NCBI GenBank assembly: GCA_934295165.1
Contig: CAKRAT010000015.1
Location: 1-39,534 of the forward strand
Reading direction: 5' to 3'
DNA: 39,534 bases
From: an uncultured Dorea sp.
Lineage (GTDB): Bacteria > Bacillota > Clostridia > Lachnospirales > Lachnospiraceae
Part shown: positions 8,652 to 16,290 of the stretch, piece by piece
How the letters are laid out: every line of letters begins with the position of its first letter
Position numbering within the stretch: the stretch's first letter is position 1
Notes under the pieces: model-generated
What the model was told of the DNA's origin: nothing
What the model saw: the letters and a program-made list of their open reading frames with translations, nothing else
The model's database searches: none
Program-made: the position numbers and the translations under genes

Positions 8652-9011
8652 ATGCCATTTGCTGAAAAACTCAAAGCATTACGAACCCAAAACCATTATA
8701 CGCAAAAATATGTCGCAAAACATTTAAATGTCTCACGTTCCACGATTGCCGGTTATGAGACAAAAAACCGTCAGCCTTCTCACGAAAAACTGACGATTCT
8801 TGCAGAACTTTTTCATGTTTCTGTTGATTATCTGCTAGATGATGATATCAGTGACATCTCTCTGTCTGATGCTGCATCTGCACAGGCAGCCGAACGTTAT
8901 CTGCTGTCACATTTTCATCATTTATCCACGCATTCCAAAAAGGAATTTTTAGACTTTCTTCAATATCTGGAACAAAGGGATGAATCTGCACGAAACAGAT
9001 CCGCCCGCTGA
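8652..9011 (+). CDS. XRE-family helix-turn-helix transcriptional regulator
   Basis: 119 residues. The Cro/C1-type DNA-binding domain fills residues 1-65: MPFAEKLKALRTQNHYTQ, then the recognition region VSRSTIAGYETKNRQPS, then the usual ending VSVDYLLDDD. The C-terminal half (about 66-119) is a helical tail without a recognised effector or peptidase domain, perhaps for dimerisation. The ATG at 8652 has GGAGGT ten bases upstream; an upstream in-frame ATG at 8595 has no ribosome site. It is the only plus-strand gene in this part and converges with gatD, leaving a four-base gap. The likely targets are itself and the divergent gene ending at 8226. Confidence 0.88.
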   Translation: MPFAEKLKALRTQNHYTQKYVAKHLNVSRSTIAGYETKNRQPSHEKLTILAELFHVSVDYLLDDDISDISLSDAASAQAAERYLLSHFHHLSTHSKKEFLDFLQYLEQRDESARNRSAR

Positions 9012-9015
9012 TTCT

Positions 9016-9756
9016 TTATGATTCTTTCACGAAGCGGTGATAAATATAATCATTCGCTTCTTTTTCCTGACTGTCATCCAGAGGGGTAAGTGTTACTTCA
9101 TCCCCATACTTTCTTTCCAGTGCTTTCCTGATCAGATAATCACTGACCTGCGGATTCTTCGGGAGCAGTGGACCATGCAGATAGGTTCCGATCACATTCT
9201 TATATACAACCCCTTCATAACCGCTCTTCCCGTCATTTCCCGCTCCATATAATACCTTCCCGAATGGTTTATTCCCATTCAGATAGGTTCTTCCTCCGTG
9301 ATTTTCAAATCCTACGACCGGCATGTCCACAAGGTCACTGTCCAGAACGATATTATCGATCAGACGTCCTTCTTCCTGCTCGGTATAAATATCAACCAGA
9401 TTCAGCCCTTCAATCATCCCTGCATCTGTCTTATAATATTTTCCAAGAAGCTGGTAACCGCCGCATACAGCGATCACCACGCCTCCATCTTCTACATAAT
9501 CTTTAAACTCACTCTGAATTTCCAGAAGGCTCTTGCATACAATTGCCTGTTCCCGGTCGGAACCGCCTCCTAACAAAACAATATCCAGTTTCGAAAAATC
9601 AATCTGATCACCGGCATTGAATTCTATCGTCTCAGCCTTGATTCCACGCCAGATACAGCGTTTCATCAGGCATGCGATATTTCCTCTGTCTCCGTACAGA
9701 TTCAAAAGATCCGGATACAGATGACCAATCGTAAGTTTCATATCTTTTGTATCCAT
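9016..9756 (-). CDS. gatD: Lipid II isoglutaminyl synthase, glutamine amidotransferase subunit GatD
   Basis: 246 residues, a class I glutamine amidotransferase of the CobB/CobQ-like group. With MurT it amidates the alpha-carboxyl of D-Glu in the stem peptide of lipid II, and GatD supplies ammonia from glutamine. The catalytic Cys98 lies in AVCGGYQLLG and the His194 in YLHGPLLPKNP. LLGGGSDREQ near residue 61 is also typical. The ATG shares one base with the murT stop (TAATG arrangement), and GGAGAAAGATA precedes it, so the pair is translationally coupled. Confidence 0.95.
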   Translation of the reverse strand: MDTKDMKLTIGHLYPDLLNLYGDRGNIACLMKRCIWRGIKAETIEFNAGDQIDFSKLDIVLLGGGSDREQAIVCKSLLEIQSEFKDYVEDGGVVIAVCGGYQLLGKYYKTDAGMIEGLNLVDIYTEQEEGRLIDNIVLDSDLVDMPVVGFENHGGRTYLNGNKPFGKVLYGAGNDGKSGYEGVVYKNVIGTYLHGPLLPKNPQVSDYLIRKALERKYGDEVTLTPLDDSQEKEANDYIYHRFVKES

Positions 9757-11096
9757 TATCTTTCTCCTTCCATCTTCTTCAATACATTTCTGGTACTGAA
9801 CAAAGCTGTATAGTTCACCAGTACATACAGGTTGCCGCAGCCATTCTCTACTCTTTCACGTATTGCTTTCTCCACATCTGACTCCAGCATGGCCAGGATG
9901 TCCACGTATTTCATACGAAGACGCATATCCTGGCAGCGGATACCACTTACCGTAATGGAATTGATGTCCGCACCTTTAAATCTGTCAAAATCCACATCCC
10001 ATAGCCATGAAATATCCGTTCCATCCTGTGCATTATCATTGATCACAATGATGACATCCTTCATGGAATCATCCTGCATAACTGCCGAAATATTCTGGTT
10101 GAATCCTGCCGGATTCTTCGCAAGGTTCAGCACAATCTTTGTGCCTTTTACTTCAAACTGCTCCATACGGCCGTTTTCCGGATTAAAGTCCGTAAGCATA
10201 TCCTGGAAATGTTCCAGTCCAAGTCCTCCGGTTCTTCCTGCCGCATAGGCCGCCAGAATATTATAGACATTATAGAATCCTTTATAATTTGCTTCCATAC
10301 GTCTGCCATCTATGGTGAATACCAGATGATCACTGACTGCCACATCTGATGCATCGTATTCAATTACCGGACGCTTAAAATCACAGCCCGTACATGCATA
10401 ATCGCCAAGCTGGCTGTAGTGATAGAAATTGTATTTTAACGGTGCCCCACATTTCTTACAGAAACGTCCTTCTCTGATCTCATGGGAATCCTTGTCATCC
10501 ATTACCTTTTCGCTGATGCCATAGGTGACATACGGATTACCGCTTTCCATTGCAAGGTAAGCCGACAATGCATCATCCCCATTTACGATCACCTTCATCT
10601 CGGGCGCACTCTGCATCACTTCTTTTAAGATATTCATCGTAATGTCAATTTCACCGTAACGGTCAAGCTGGTCACGGAACAAATTCGTCAGTACCATATA
10701 ATCAGGCTTAAAGTGTGGAAATACCCTTCTTGTCGAAGCTTCATCGATCTCGATACATGCGTAATCTGCATCCAGATTACCGCTTAATCCCGCACCTAAT
10801 GCAAAAGCTGCCACAACACCGTTCAGCATATTGGATCCGGTATGATTACAGATGACTTTGTAACCTTCCTTCTCGATTGCTGCACAGAGCATATTGTTGG
10901 TCGTCGTCTTTCCATTGGTTCCACATACAATAAAAATGTCTTTTCTGACCTGTCCTGCAAGATCATGCAGGATACCCGGATCAATCTTAAGCGCAATCTT
11001 TCCCGCCCAGGTCACACCCTGGCGGTGAAAGATGTGTACACTTGCTTTTTCACTTATCTTTGCTGCCCATACGGCCAGCATTCTGCGTACTCCCAT
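9756..11096 (-). CDS. murT: Lipid II isoglutaminyl synthase, Mur ligase-like subunit MurT
   Basis: 446 residues. This is the Mur-ligase-type partner of GatD that binds ATP and lipid II and activates the glutamate carboxylate. The nucleotide loop is CGTNGKTTTNNM (about residues 58-69). A four-cysteine zinc ribbon characteristic of MurT is present as CKKCGAPLKYN ... YACTGC (about 213-240). The C-terminal DUF1727 domain carries DNAQDGTDISWLWD, with the acidic residue used for GatD cooperation in the family. It lies six bases after the sugar-kinase stop, so it is probably read from the same promoter. Confidence 0.95.
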   Translation of the reverse strand: MGVRRMLAVWAAKISEKASVHIFHRQGVTWAGKIALKIDPGILHDLAGQVRKDIFIVCGTNGKTTTNNMLCAAIEKEGYKVICNHTGSNMLNGVVAAFALGAGLSGNLDADYACIEIDEASTRRVFPHFKPDYMVLTNLFRDQLDRYGEIDITMNILKEVMQSAPEMKVIVNGDDALSAYLAMESGNPYVTYGISEKVMDDKDSHEIREGRFCKKCGAPLKYNFYHYSQLGDYACTGCDFKRPVIEYDASDVAVSDHLVFTIDGRRMEANYKGFYNVYNILAAYAAGRTGGLGLEHFQDMLTDFNPENGRMEQFEVKGTKIVLNLAKNPAGFNQNISAVMQDDSMKDVIIVINDNAQDGTDISWLWDVDFDRFKGADINSITVSGIRCQDMRLRMKYVDILAMLESDVEKAIRERVENGCGNLYVLVNYTALFSTRNVLKKMEGER

Positions 11097-11102
11097 AATT
11101 AC

Positions 11103-12062
11103 CTATTCCCCGATCAGTTCTTTGATATTTTTCGGTTCCGGCATCGAACGGATAGCACCTTTTTTCATTGTGATCAGTGCTGCCCCCGCATTTGCATATG
11201 TCAGAATCTCTTTTAATTTCTTCTCGTCCAGATTGTCCAGACCATACTTTAATACACCGTTGATCGAACATCCACAGAATGTATCTCCTGCTCCTGTTGT
11301 CTCAATCGCCTTCACGGTGAATCCCGGCTGCTCTACACAAAGGTCTTTATAATAAGCCCTGCTTCCTTCTTTTCCCATTGTCAGGAAGATAAGAGGAATC
11401 TGATACTTCTCCTGAAGGTACTTAATGCCTTCATCATAATCTTCTTTGCCGGATACAAACTGGATCTCATTATCTGAAATCTTCAGTAGATCACAGTTTT
11501 CAAACCCATATTCCATCTGTTCTTTCGCCTCATCCAGCGTCTCCCAGAGCGGCGGACGTAAATTCGGATCAAATGTGATCATGCAGCCAGCTTCTTTTGC
11601 AACTGCAAGTGCTTTCTTTGTTGCTGTCTTTACCGGTTCATCTGTCATGGAAAGTGTTCCGAAATGGAATACTTTTGACTGACGGATGAGATCATAATCC
11701 ACTTCCTCTTCCGTTAACATCATATCAGCTCCCGGTTTACGATAGAAAGAAAATTCTCTGTCACCATCCGGGAAAGTATGTACAAAAGCAAGTGTTGTGT
11801 GGATATTCTGATCCATCACAAGCCCTTTTGTCTCTATTCCTATATTTGTAATTGTATCTTTTAACAGCTTACCGAACTGGTCATCTCCGACTTTTCCGAT
11901 AAATGCTGTTTTTCTTCCAAGTTTGTTCAGCATTGCAAGTACATTACACGGTGCCCCACCCGGACATGCTTCAAATAACTGATTGCCCTGCCCGCTTTCT
12001 CCATTCACTGCAAAGTCAATCAACATTTCTCCAAGTGCTGTTACATCATATATCTTTTCCAT
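11103..12062 (-). CDS. PfkB-family carbohydrate kinase, fructokinase-like
   Basis: 319 residues of the ribokinase/PfkB fold. The N-terminal signature GGAPCNVLAMLNKLG (about 35-49) and the C-terminal ATP and catalytic motif TTGAGDTFCGC (about 255-265, with Asp as general base) are intact, and FDPNLRPPLW is the fructokinase-type middle motif. The expected reaction is ATP-dependent phosphorylation of fructose or a similar sugar at a terminal hydroxyl; the exact sugar is not decided by sequence. AAGGAGA seven bases before the ATG supports the start. No transporter or hydrolase gene is adjacent; instead murT and gatD follow directly, an unexpected partnership. A palindrome GCACTTAAAGTGC lies about 75 bases upstream. 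Confidence 0.88.
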   Translation of the reverse strand: MEKIYDVTALGEMLIDFAVNGESGQGNQLFEACPGGAPCNVLAMLNKLGRKTAFIGKVGDDQFGKLLKDTITNIGIETKGLVMDQNIHTTLAFVHTFPDGDREFSFYRKPGADMMLTEEEVDYDLIRQSKVFHFGTLSMTDEPVKTATKKALAVAKEAGCMITFDPNLRPPLWETLDEAKEQMEYGFENCDLLKISDNEIQFVSGKEDYDEGIKYLQEKYQIPLIFLTMGKEGSRAYYKDLCVEQPGFTVKAIETTGAGDTFCGCSINGVLKYGLDNLDEKKLKEILTYANAGAALITMKKGAIRSMPEPKNIKELIGE

Positions 12063-12137
12063 TTCGAAATCTCCTTATCCTGAATCTAGCATTTGTTTCA
12101 TATTCTATCACACAATCCCATATTTTTAAAGATGCAG

Positions 12138-12150
12138 GCACTTAAAGTGC
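12138..12150. promoter_or_regulatory. Perfect palindrome upstream of the sugar kinase, possible operator
   Basis: GCACTT-A-AAGTGC lies between the hairpin cluster and the kinase start, in the position of a promoter-proximal operator for the kinase-murT-gatD unit. A likely -10 (TAGAAT on the minus strand, near 12103) lies about 35 bases downstream of it, but I cannot place a convincing -35. Which protein binds is unknown. Confidence 0.4.
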
Positions 12151-12220
12151 ATTATTACCAATTCCCGTCTGAATTTTGTTATTTTTTTGTCATTTTGCCT
12201 ATTTACGAATTCGGAAATGA

Positions 12221-12248
12221 TTGATAAAATAATAACAAATAATACAGT
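12221..12248 (+). promoter_or_regulatory. Possible plus-strand promoter reading into the hairpin cluster
   Basis: TTGATA (12221-12226), a 16-base spacer, then TACAGT (12243-12248). The boxes match the vegetative consensus at five and four positions. If active it would start a transcript near 12255 that runs through the hairpins and could end at the 12353-12402 stem followed by TTTTTT. This is weak evidence by itself. Confidence 0.3.
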
Positions 12249-12331
12249 TACCTGATGTATTATTTTACATTGTGAAACGACGATTTCGCAAAATGTTCGT
12301 GTTTGGATGGTACTATCCCCCTCCCACGAAC
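12237..12331. other. Three consecutive hairpins in the intergenic region; candidate structured RNA
   Basis: This stretch of non-coding DNA holds three inverted repeats end to end: AAATAATACA / TGTATTATTT with a 9-base loop (12237-12265); ACATTGTGAAA / TTTCGCAAAATGT with a 6-base loop, one wobble and one bulge (12267-12296); and GTTCGTG / CACGAAC (12295-12331) enclosing a smaller GGAT / ATCC pair. A fourth, perfect 19-bp stem follows at 12353-12402. No plausible coding frame is seen. The strand cannot be decided: a plus-strand transcript would end at a T-tract terminator, whereas a minus-strand one would be the 3' tail of aroF or the leader of the kinase. I do not recognise a known riboswitch or 6S pattern. 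Confidence 0.45.
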
Positions 12332-12352
12332 CCTCTCTTGATAGCGTTTTGT

Positions 12353-12402
12353 AAGAAAGTCACAGGAAAAGCTTCCGCCAAAACTTTTCCTGTGACTTTC
12401 TT
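12353..12402 (-). terminator. Long perfect stem-loop after aroF, probably a two-way terminator
   Basis: A 19-bp perfect stem (left arm 12353-12371, right arm 12384-12402) with a 12-base loop begins seven bases past the aroF stop. On the minus strand it is followed by ACAAAAC, with T-rich sequence inside the descending arm. On the plus strand CATTTTTT follows directly, which is a better T tract. It likely ends the long operon that comes from 20117 and may also stop transcription arriving from the left. Confidence 0.75.
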
Positions 12403-12408
12403 CATTTT

Positions 12409-13440
12409 TTAACATTCTTCGGCAATTTTATAAATCAGCTTTTCTGTATCTTCCCATCCGATACATGGATCTGTGATTGATTTTCCGTAAATCATATCCG
12501 CGGATATATCTTGTCTGCCTTCTTCCAGGTAGCTTTCTACCATAACACCCTTGATCATTTTCTTAAGATCCTGATTGTATCTGCGTGAATGCAGCACCTC
12601 ACTTACGATACGAATCTGCTCTTTATATTTCTTGTTTGAATTCGAATGATTCGCATCAATCACCGCTGCCGGATTCTTAAGATCTTTTTTCTGATATAAT
12701 TCCCAGAGTCTTACACATTCTTCATAATGGTAATTCGGTATACATTGTCCGTACTTGTCCACTCCGCCGCGGAGAATGGTATGTGCAAGCGGATTGCCGG
12801 ATGTCGTCACATCCATCGTTCTGTAAATGAACCTGTGCCCCATCTGTGCCGCTACGATTGAATTCAGCATTACAGAGAGATCTCCGCTGGTCGGATTCTT
12901 CATCCCGACCGGAATATCCATACCGCTTGCAGTCAGTCTGTGCTGCTGGTTCTCCACCGATCTTGCTCCTACAGCCTCGTAGGAAAGAATATCATCCAGA
13001 TAACTTCTGTTTTCCGGATATAACATTTCATCCGCTGCAGTCAGACCACTTTCTTTCATTGCACGGATATGCATTTTGCGGATTGCCATAATTCCTGCAT
13101 ACAGATCCGGTGCTTTGTCCGGATCCGGCTGATGCAGCATTCCTTTATATCCTTCCCCTGTTGTTCTCGGCTTGTTGGTATAAATTCTCGGTATCAGCAC
13201 CAGACGGTCTTTGACTTTTTCATTTACTTTCGCAAGCCGGCTTACATATTCACATACAGAATCTTCATTATCCGCTGAACATGGTCCGATGATCACTGCG
13301 AACTTATCTACTTTTCCTGTGAAAATGTCTCTTATTTCCGCATCACGTTCTTTTTTCAACTGGATCAGTTCCTCAGACAGAGGGTATTCTTCTTTCAGTT
13401 CCGCCGGTGATGGAAGAACTTTATTTACTTTCATAGACAT
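12409..13440 (-). CDS. aroF: 3-deoxy-7-phosphoheptulonate (DAHP) synthase, AroF/AroG type
   Basis: 343 residues, a class I type Ia DAHP synthase of usual length. It condenses phosphoenolpyruvate with erythrose 4-phosphate in the first step of the shikimate pathway. The metal-site cysteine is in IIGPCSADN (about 50-58). NKPRTTGEGYKGM is the substrate loop, GARSVENQQHR and GMKNPTSGD follow, and DANHSNSNKKY carries later active-site residues. Type Ia enzymes have an N-terminal extension and inserted strands that make the feedback site; which aromatic amino acid inhibits this one cannot be read with confidence. AAGGGA before the ATG supports the start. It follows the 13457 gene after 16 bases and ends at a strong stem-loop. 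Confidence 0.95.
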   Translation of the reverse strand: MSMKVNKVLPSPAELKEEYPLSEELIQLKKERDAEIRDIFTGKVDKFAVIIGPCSADNEDSVCEYVSRLAKVNEKVKDRLVLIPRIYTNKPRTTGEGYKGMLHQPDPDKAPDLYAGIMAIRKMHIRAMKESGLTAADEMLYPENRSYLDDILSYEAVGARSVENQQHRLTASGMDIPVGMKNPTSGDLSVMLNSIVAAQMGHRFIYRTMDVTTSGNPLAHTILRGGVDKYGQCIPNYHYEECVRLWELYQKKDLKNPAAVIDANHSNSNKKYKEQIRIVSEVLHSRRYNQDLKKMIKGVMVESYLEEGRQDISADMIYGKSITDPCIGWEDTEKLIYKIAEEC

Positions 13441-13456
13441 AATCTTTTCCCTTATT

Positions 13457-13969
13457 TTATCCTAACAGATGTACTCCGCCAAGAAGCACATACGATATAA
13501 ACCACATAATTACAGTTGCCATACAGATTCCAACGATCACTGCCGGAAACGCTTTCTTAAACTTCATTCCCAGAAGTGCTGCGATCAGAGAACCTGTCCA
13601 TGCCCCTGTTCCCGGAAGTGGAATCCCCACAAAAAGTACCAGACCCCAAAACTCATATTTTTCAATCTGATCCTTCCTGCTCATGGCTCTGTTCTCCAGT
13701 TTATCCACGAGCGGCTTGAAAGTCTTCGTTCCTTTCATCCAGTTAAATACCGGTGTAATCAGAAGCAGAATAAATGGAACTGGAATAATATTTCCGATAA
13801 TGCACAGCGGAATCGCAGTAGATACTTTTACTCCAAGGATTGGTCCTGCAACAAGCAGCGCACCACGGAGTTCAAGAATCGGAATCATCGATATCAGAAA
13901 TACAATTACTTCCTTACTCACACTTCCGCTTAATGCATCAATAATTCCATGTATTAATGTATTGGTCAT
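13457..13969 (-). CDS. Small multi-drug export family membrane protein (PF06695/COG2426)
   Basis: 170 residues with four or five hydrophobic segments. The family motifs IPILELRGALLVAGPILG (about 30-47) and VGIPLPGTGAWTGSLIAALLG (about 114-134) are both present. They are Gly/Pro-rich and resemble the re-entrant loops of the DedA/VTT superfamily. The name 'multidrug export' comes from early annotation, and the transported substrate is not established. It sits between hisC (12 bases upstream) and aroF (16 bases downstream) in one operon, so its real job may relate to amino-acid metabolism rather than drugs; this is inference. Confidence 0.82.
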   Translation of the reverse strand: MTNTLIHGIIDALSGSVSKEVIVFLISMIPILELRGALLVAGPILGVKVSTAIPLCIIGNIIPVPFILLLITPVFNWMKGTKTFKPLVDKLENRAMSRKDQIEKYEFWGLVLFVGIPLPGTGAWTGSLIAALLGMKFKKAFPAVIVGICMATVIMWFISYVLLGGVHLLG

Positions 13970-13981
13970 AAGAAACTCCTC

Positions 13982-15037
13982 TTATTTATTCATATATTTT
14001 TTCAGGAACGCAAACATTGCTTCCATCTCTTCTCTGGTTCCTACAGTGATACGCATATACTGTTCGATTCTCTCACTGCCCCAGAAGCGCACATAGATAT
14101 CATTCTCTTTCAGTGCTTCAAATAATTCTTTTGCATCATAATCCGGATACATGGCAAAGATAAAGTTCGATTTGGAATCCAGGCAGCGGAATCCAAGATT
14201 CTTTAATTCTTCTTTTGCCCATTCACGTGTCTCGATAATCTTATTCACACACGCTTCAAAATATGCCTTATCCTTTACCGCTTCCACACCGCATACCAGT
14301 GATGTCTGGTTCATAGTATAAGAGTTGAAAGAATATTTTGCATCATTCAGGTATTTGATCAGTGTCGGATTACTGATTGCATAACCGATACGCATTCCTG
14401 CCATCGATCTTGCTTTTGAAAATGTCTGAACAATGATCAGATTCTCATATTTGTCGATCAGTTCCATCGCAGAACGTCCGGCGAAATCAACATATGCCTC
14501 ATCTACAATTACGATCACATCCTGATTATGTGCGATAATATCTTCTACGTCAGCCAGATCTTCATAAAGCCCTGTCGGTGCATTCGGATTCGGGAAGATC
14601 ACACCACCATTTTCCTTGTAGTAATCTTCTTTTACGATCTTGAAGTTCTCATCTAACTTCTGGCATTCATACGGAATGCGGTACAGATCCGCCCATACCT
14701 TATAGAAGGAATAGGTGATATCCGGGAAAAAGACTGCTTTCTCCGAGTTAAAAAATGTCAGGAAACACATGGATAATACATCATCCGATCCAACTCCTAC
14801 AAATACCTGATCGGGATTTACATGATAAAAATCAGCCAGTGCATTCACAAGCGGTGCTGCCGTCGGATCCGGATACAGACGAAGACGGTCTGTATTCATC
14901 TCCTCCAGAGCTTTTGTCACGCCCGGTGCCGGTGCGTATGGGTTCTCATTGGTATTTAACTTGATCACTTTGCGCTGCGGCTGTTCGCCCGGCACATAAG
15001 GTTCTACTTTTCGAATGTTCTTTTCAAATGCTTTCAT
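13982..15037 (-). CDS. hisC: Histidinol-phosphate aminotransferase
   Basis: 351 residues of the class II aminotransferase fold. NTNENPYAPAPGV (near 28-40) is the HisC N-terminal signature. The PLP lysine is near residue 207 in QTFSKARSMAGMRIGYA, and VDEAYVDFAGRS holds the PLP-contacting Asp. In the histidine pathway it transaminates imidazole-acetol phosphate, but several Gram-positive HisC enzymes also make phenylalanine and tyrosine. No other his gene is in the window, while DAHP synthase is two genes away, so an aromatic role is plausible. AGGAGAGC before the ATG comes directly after the stop of the upstream aminotransferase. Confidence 0.92.
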   Translation of the reverse strand: MKAFEKNIRKVEPYVPGEQPQRKVIKLNTNENPYAPAPGVTKALEEMNTDRLRLYPDPTAAPLVNALADFYHVNPDQVFVGVGSDDVLSMCFLTFFNSEKAVFFPDITYSFYKVWADLYRIPYECQKLDENFKIVKEDYYKENGGVIFPNPNAPTGLYEDLADVEDIIAHNQDVIVIVDEAYVDFAGRSAMELIDKYENLIIVQTFSKARSMAGMRIGYAISNPTLIKYLNDAKYSFNSYTMNQTSLVCGVEAVKDKAYFEACVNKIIETREWAKEELKNLGFRCLDSKSNFIFAMYPDYDAKELFEALKENDIYVRFWGSERIEQYMRITVGTREEMEAMFAFLKKYMNK

Positions 15038-15046
15038 GCTGCTCTC

Positions 15047-16234
15047 CTAGAAATATTCTTTCGCCAGTTCTTTGAATTTTGGAAGTGAATTGATAATCGT
15101 CTCGTGAGATACGCAGTACGCAAGTCTTACATATCCAGGACACGCAAAGGAACTTCCCGGTACGATCAGAATATTATATTTCTTAGCTGCTTCGCAGAAT
15201 TCCTTTTCGTTCGGAACCGGTGATTTTACAAACAGATAGAATGCACCCTGTGGCTTGATACACTCGAATCCACATTCTTTCAGACCATTATAAAGGTCTT
15301 CTCTGTTACGGTCATAGAAGGAAAGGTCTGTCTTTTCATTCAGGCATTTTTCTACTACTTTCTGCTGCAGTGTCGGCGCATTGACAAATCCAAGGATACG
15401 TGTTGCCACATTCGCTGCAGAAAGTACTTCTTCACTGTCCTTCATTTCATCCGGAATGACCAGATATCCGATACGTTCTCCCGGAAGGGACAGCGATTTG
15501 CTGTAAGAATATCCTACAACTGTATTATCATAATATTTTGTGAGATAAGGAACTTCCACTCCATCGTAAGCAAGTTCACGGTATGGTTCATCTGAGATCA
15601 GGACAATATCTGTTCCGAACTCTTTCTGTTTTGCTTCCATGATAGCAGCAAGCTTCTTAATTGTCTCTTCGGAATATACCACACCGGTAGGGTTATTCGG
15701 ATTGTTGATGATAACTGCTTTTGTCTTTGGTGTGATCTTCTGTCCGAACTCATCCAGTTTTGGCTGGAAATCTACCGTATTCGGTGAAATTTCAACTAAC
15801 ACACCATCATAATTATTCGTATAAGAACGGTATTCTCCAAAATATGGTGCAAATGCTATTACTTCATCTCCCGGATTGATAATTGCTTTCAGAATGACAT
15901 TCAGACCACCTGCAGCACCAACTGTCATGACAATATTCTTCCCTTCAAAGTGTGTGTCAAAACGTTCATTCAGGGATTTTGCTACTGCCTCTCTTACTTC
16001 TGCATATCCGCAGTTGCTGTTGGTATATCCGTGAAGTGCAACCGGATCCGTATTATTTACAATCTCGATGACCGCATTCTTTACAGCTTCCGGTGCCGGT
16101 ACATTCGGATTACCAAGGCTGAAATCAAATACATTCTCAGCCCCGTAAATTCCCGCCAGACGGTTACCTTCCTCAAACATCGCACGGATAGCCGAGCTGT
16201 TGGCTACCATATTTTTCATCTTATCCGCTATCAT
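15047..16234 (-). CDS. Class I/II pyridoxal phosphate-dependent aminotransferase
   Basis: 395 residues, complete. Residues that mark the fold: FSLGNPNVPAPEAV near 38, NNPNNPTGVVYS (PLP and substrate region) near 176, SDEPYRELAYDG near 208 and the PLP lysine near 243 in SYSKSLSLPGERIGYL. The group is usually annotated as aspartate or broad-specificity aminotransferase in Clostridia; substrates could be aspartate, alanine or aromatic amino acids. AAAGGAG before the ATG supports the start. It is followed by hisC after nine bases. Two consecutive aminotransferases with DAHP synthase suggest roles in aromatic or histidine synthesis, but substrate specificity cannot be read here. Confidence 0.9.
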   Translation of the reverse strand: MIADKMKNMVANSSAIRAMFEEGNRLAGIYGAENVFDFSLGNPNVPAPEAVKNAVIEIVNNTDPVALHGYTNSNCGYAEVREAVAKSLNERFDTHFEGKNIVMTVGAAGGLNVILKAIINPGDEVIAFAPYFGEYRSYTNNYDGVLVEISPNTVDFQPKLDEFGQKITPKTKAVIINNPNNPTGVVYSEETIKKLAAIMEAKQKEFGTDIVLISDEPYRELAYDGVEVPYLTKYYDNTVVGYSYSKSLSLPGERIGYLVIPDEMKDSEEVLSAANVATRILGFVNAPTLQQKVVEKCLNEKTDLSFYDRNREDLYNGLKECGFECIKPQGAFYLFVKSPVPNEKEFCEAAKKYNILIVPGSSFACPGYVRLAYCVSHETIINSLPKFKELAKEYF

Positions 16235-16290
16235 TTTGTTGCTCCTTTCTCACTACAAGTCTTTTTCTTAAGTCTTTTTTCAGATCCGTT

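Noticed and set aside
8489..8674. Minus-strand frame of 61 codons reading through the motif array
   Set aside because: It overlaps the regulator start and the repeats, has no proper start signal, and its repeated residues simply mirror the DNA motifs.
9005..9037. CCGCT...AGCGG pairing between the convergent XRE and gatD ends
   Set aside because: Five-base arms with a 23-base loop and no T tract, lying mostly within coding ends; not a credible terminator.
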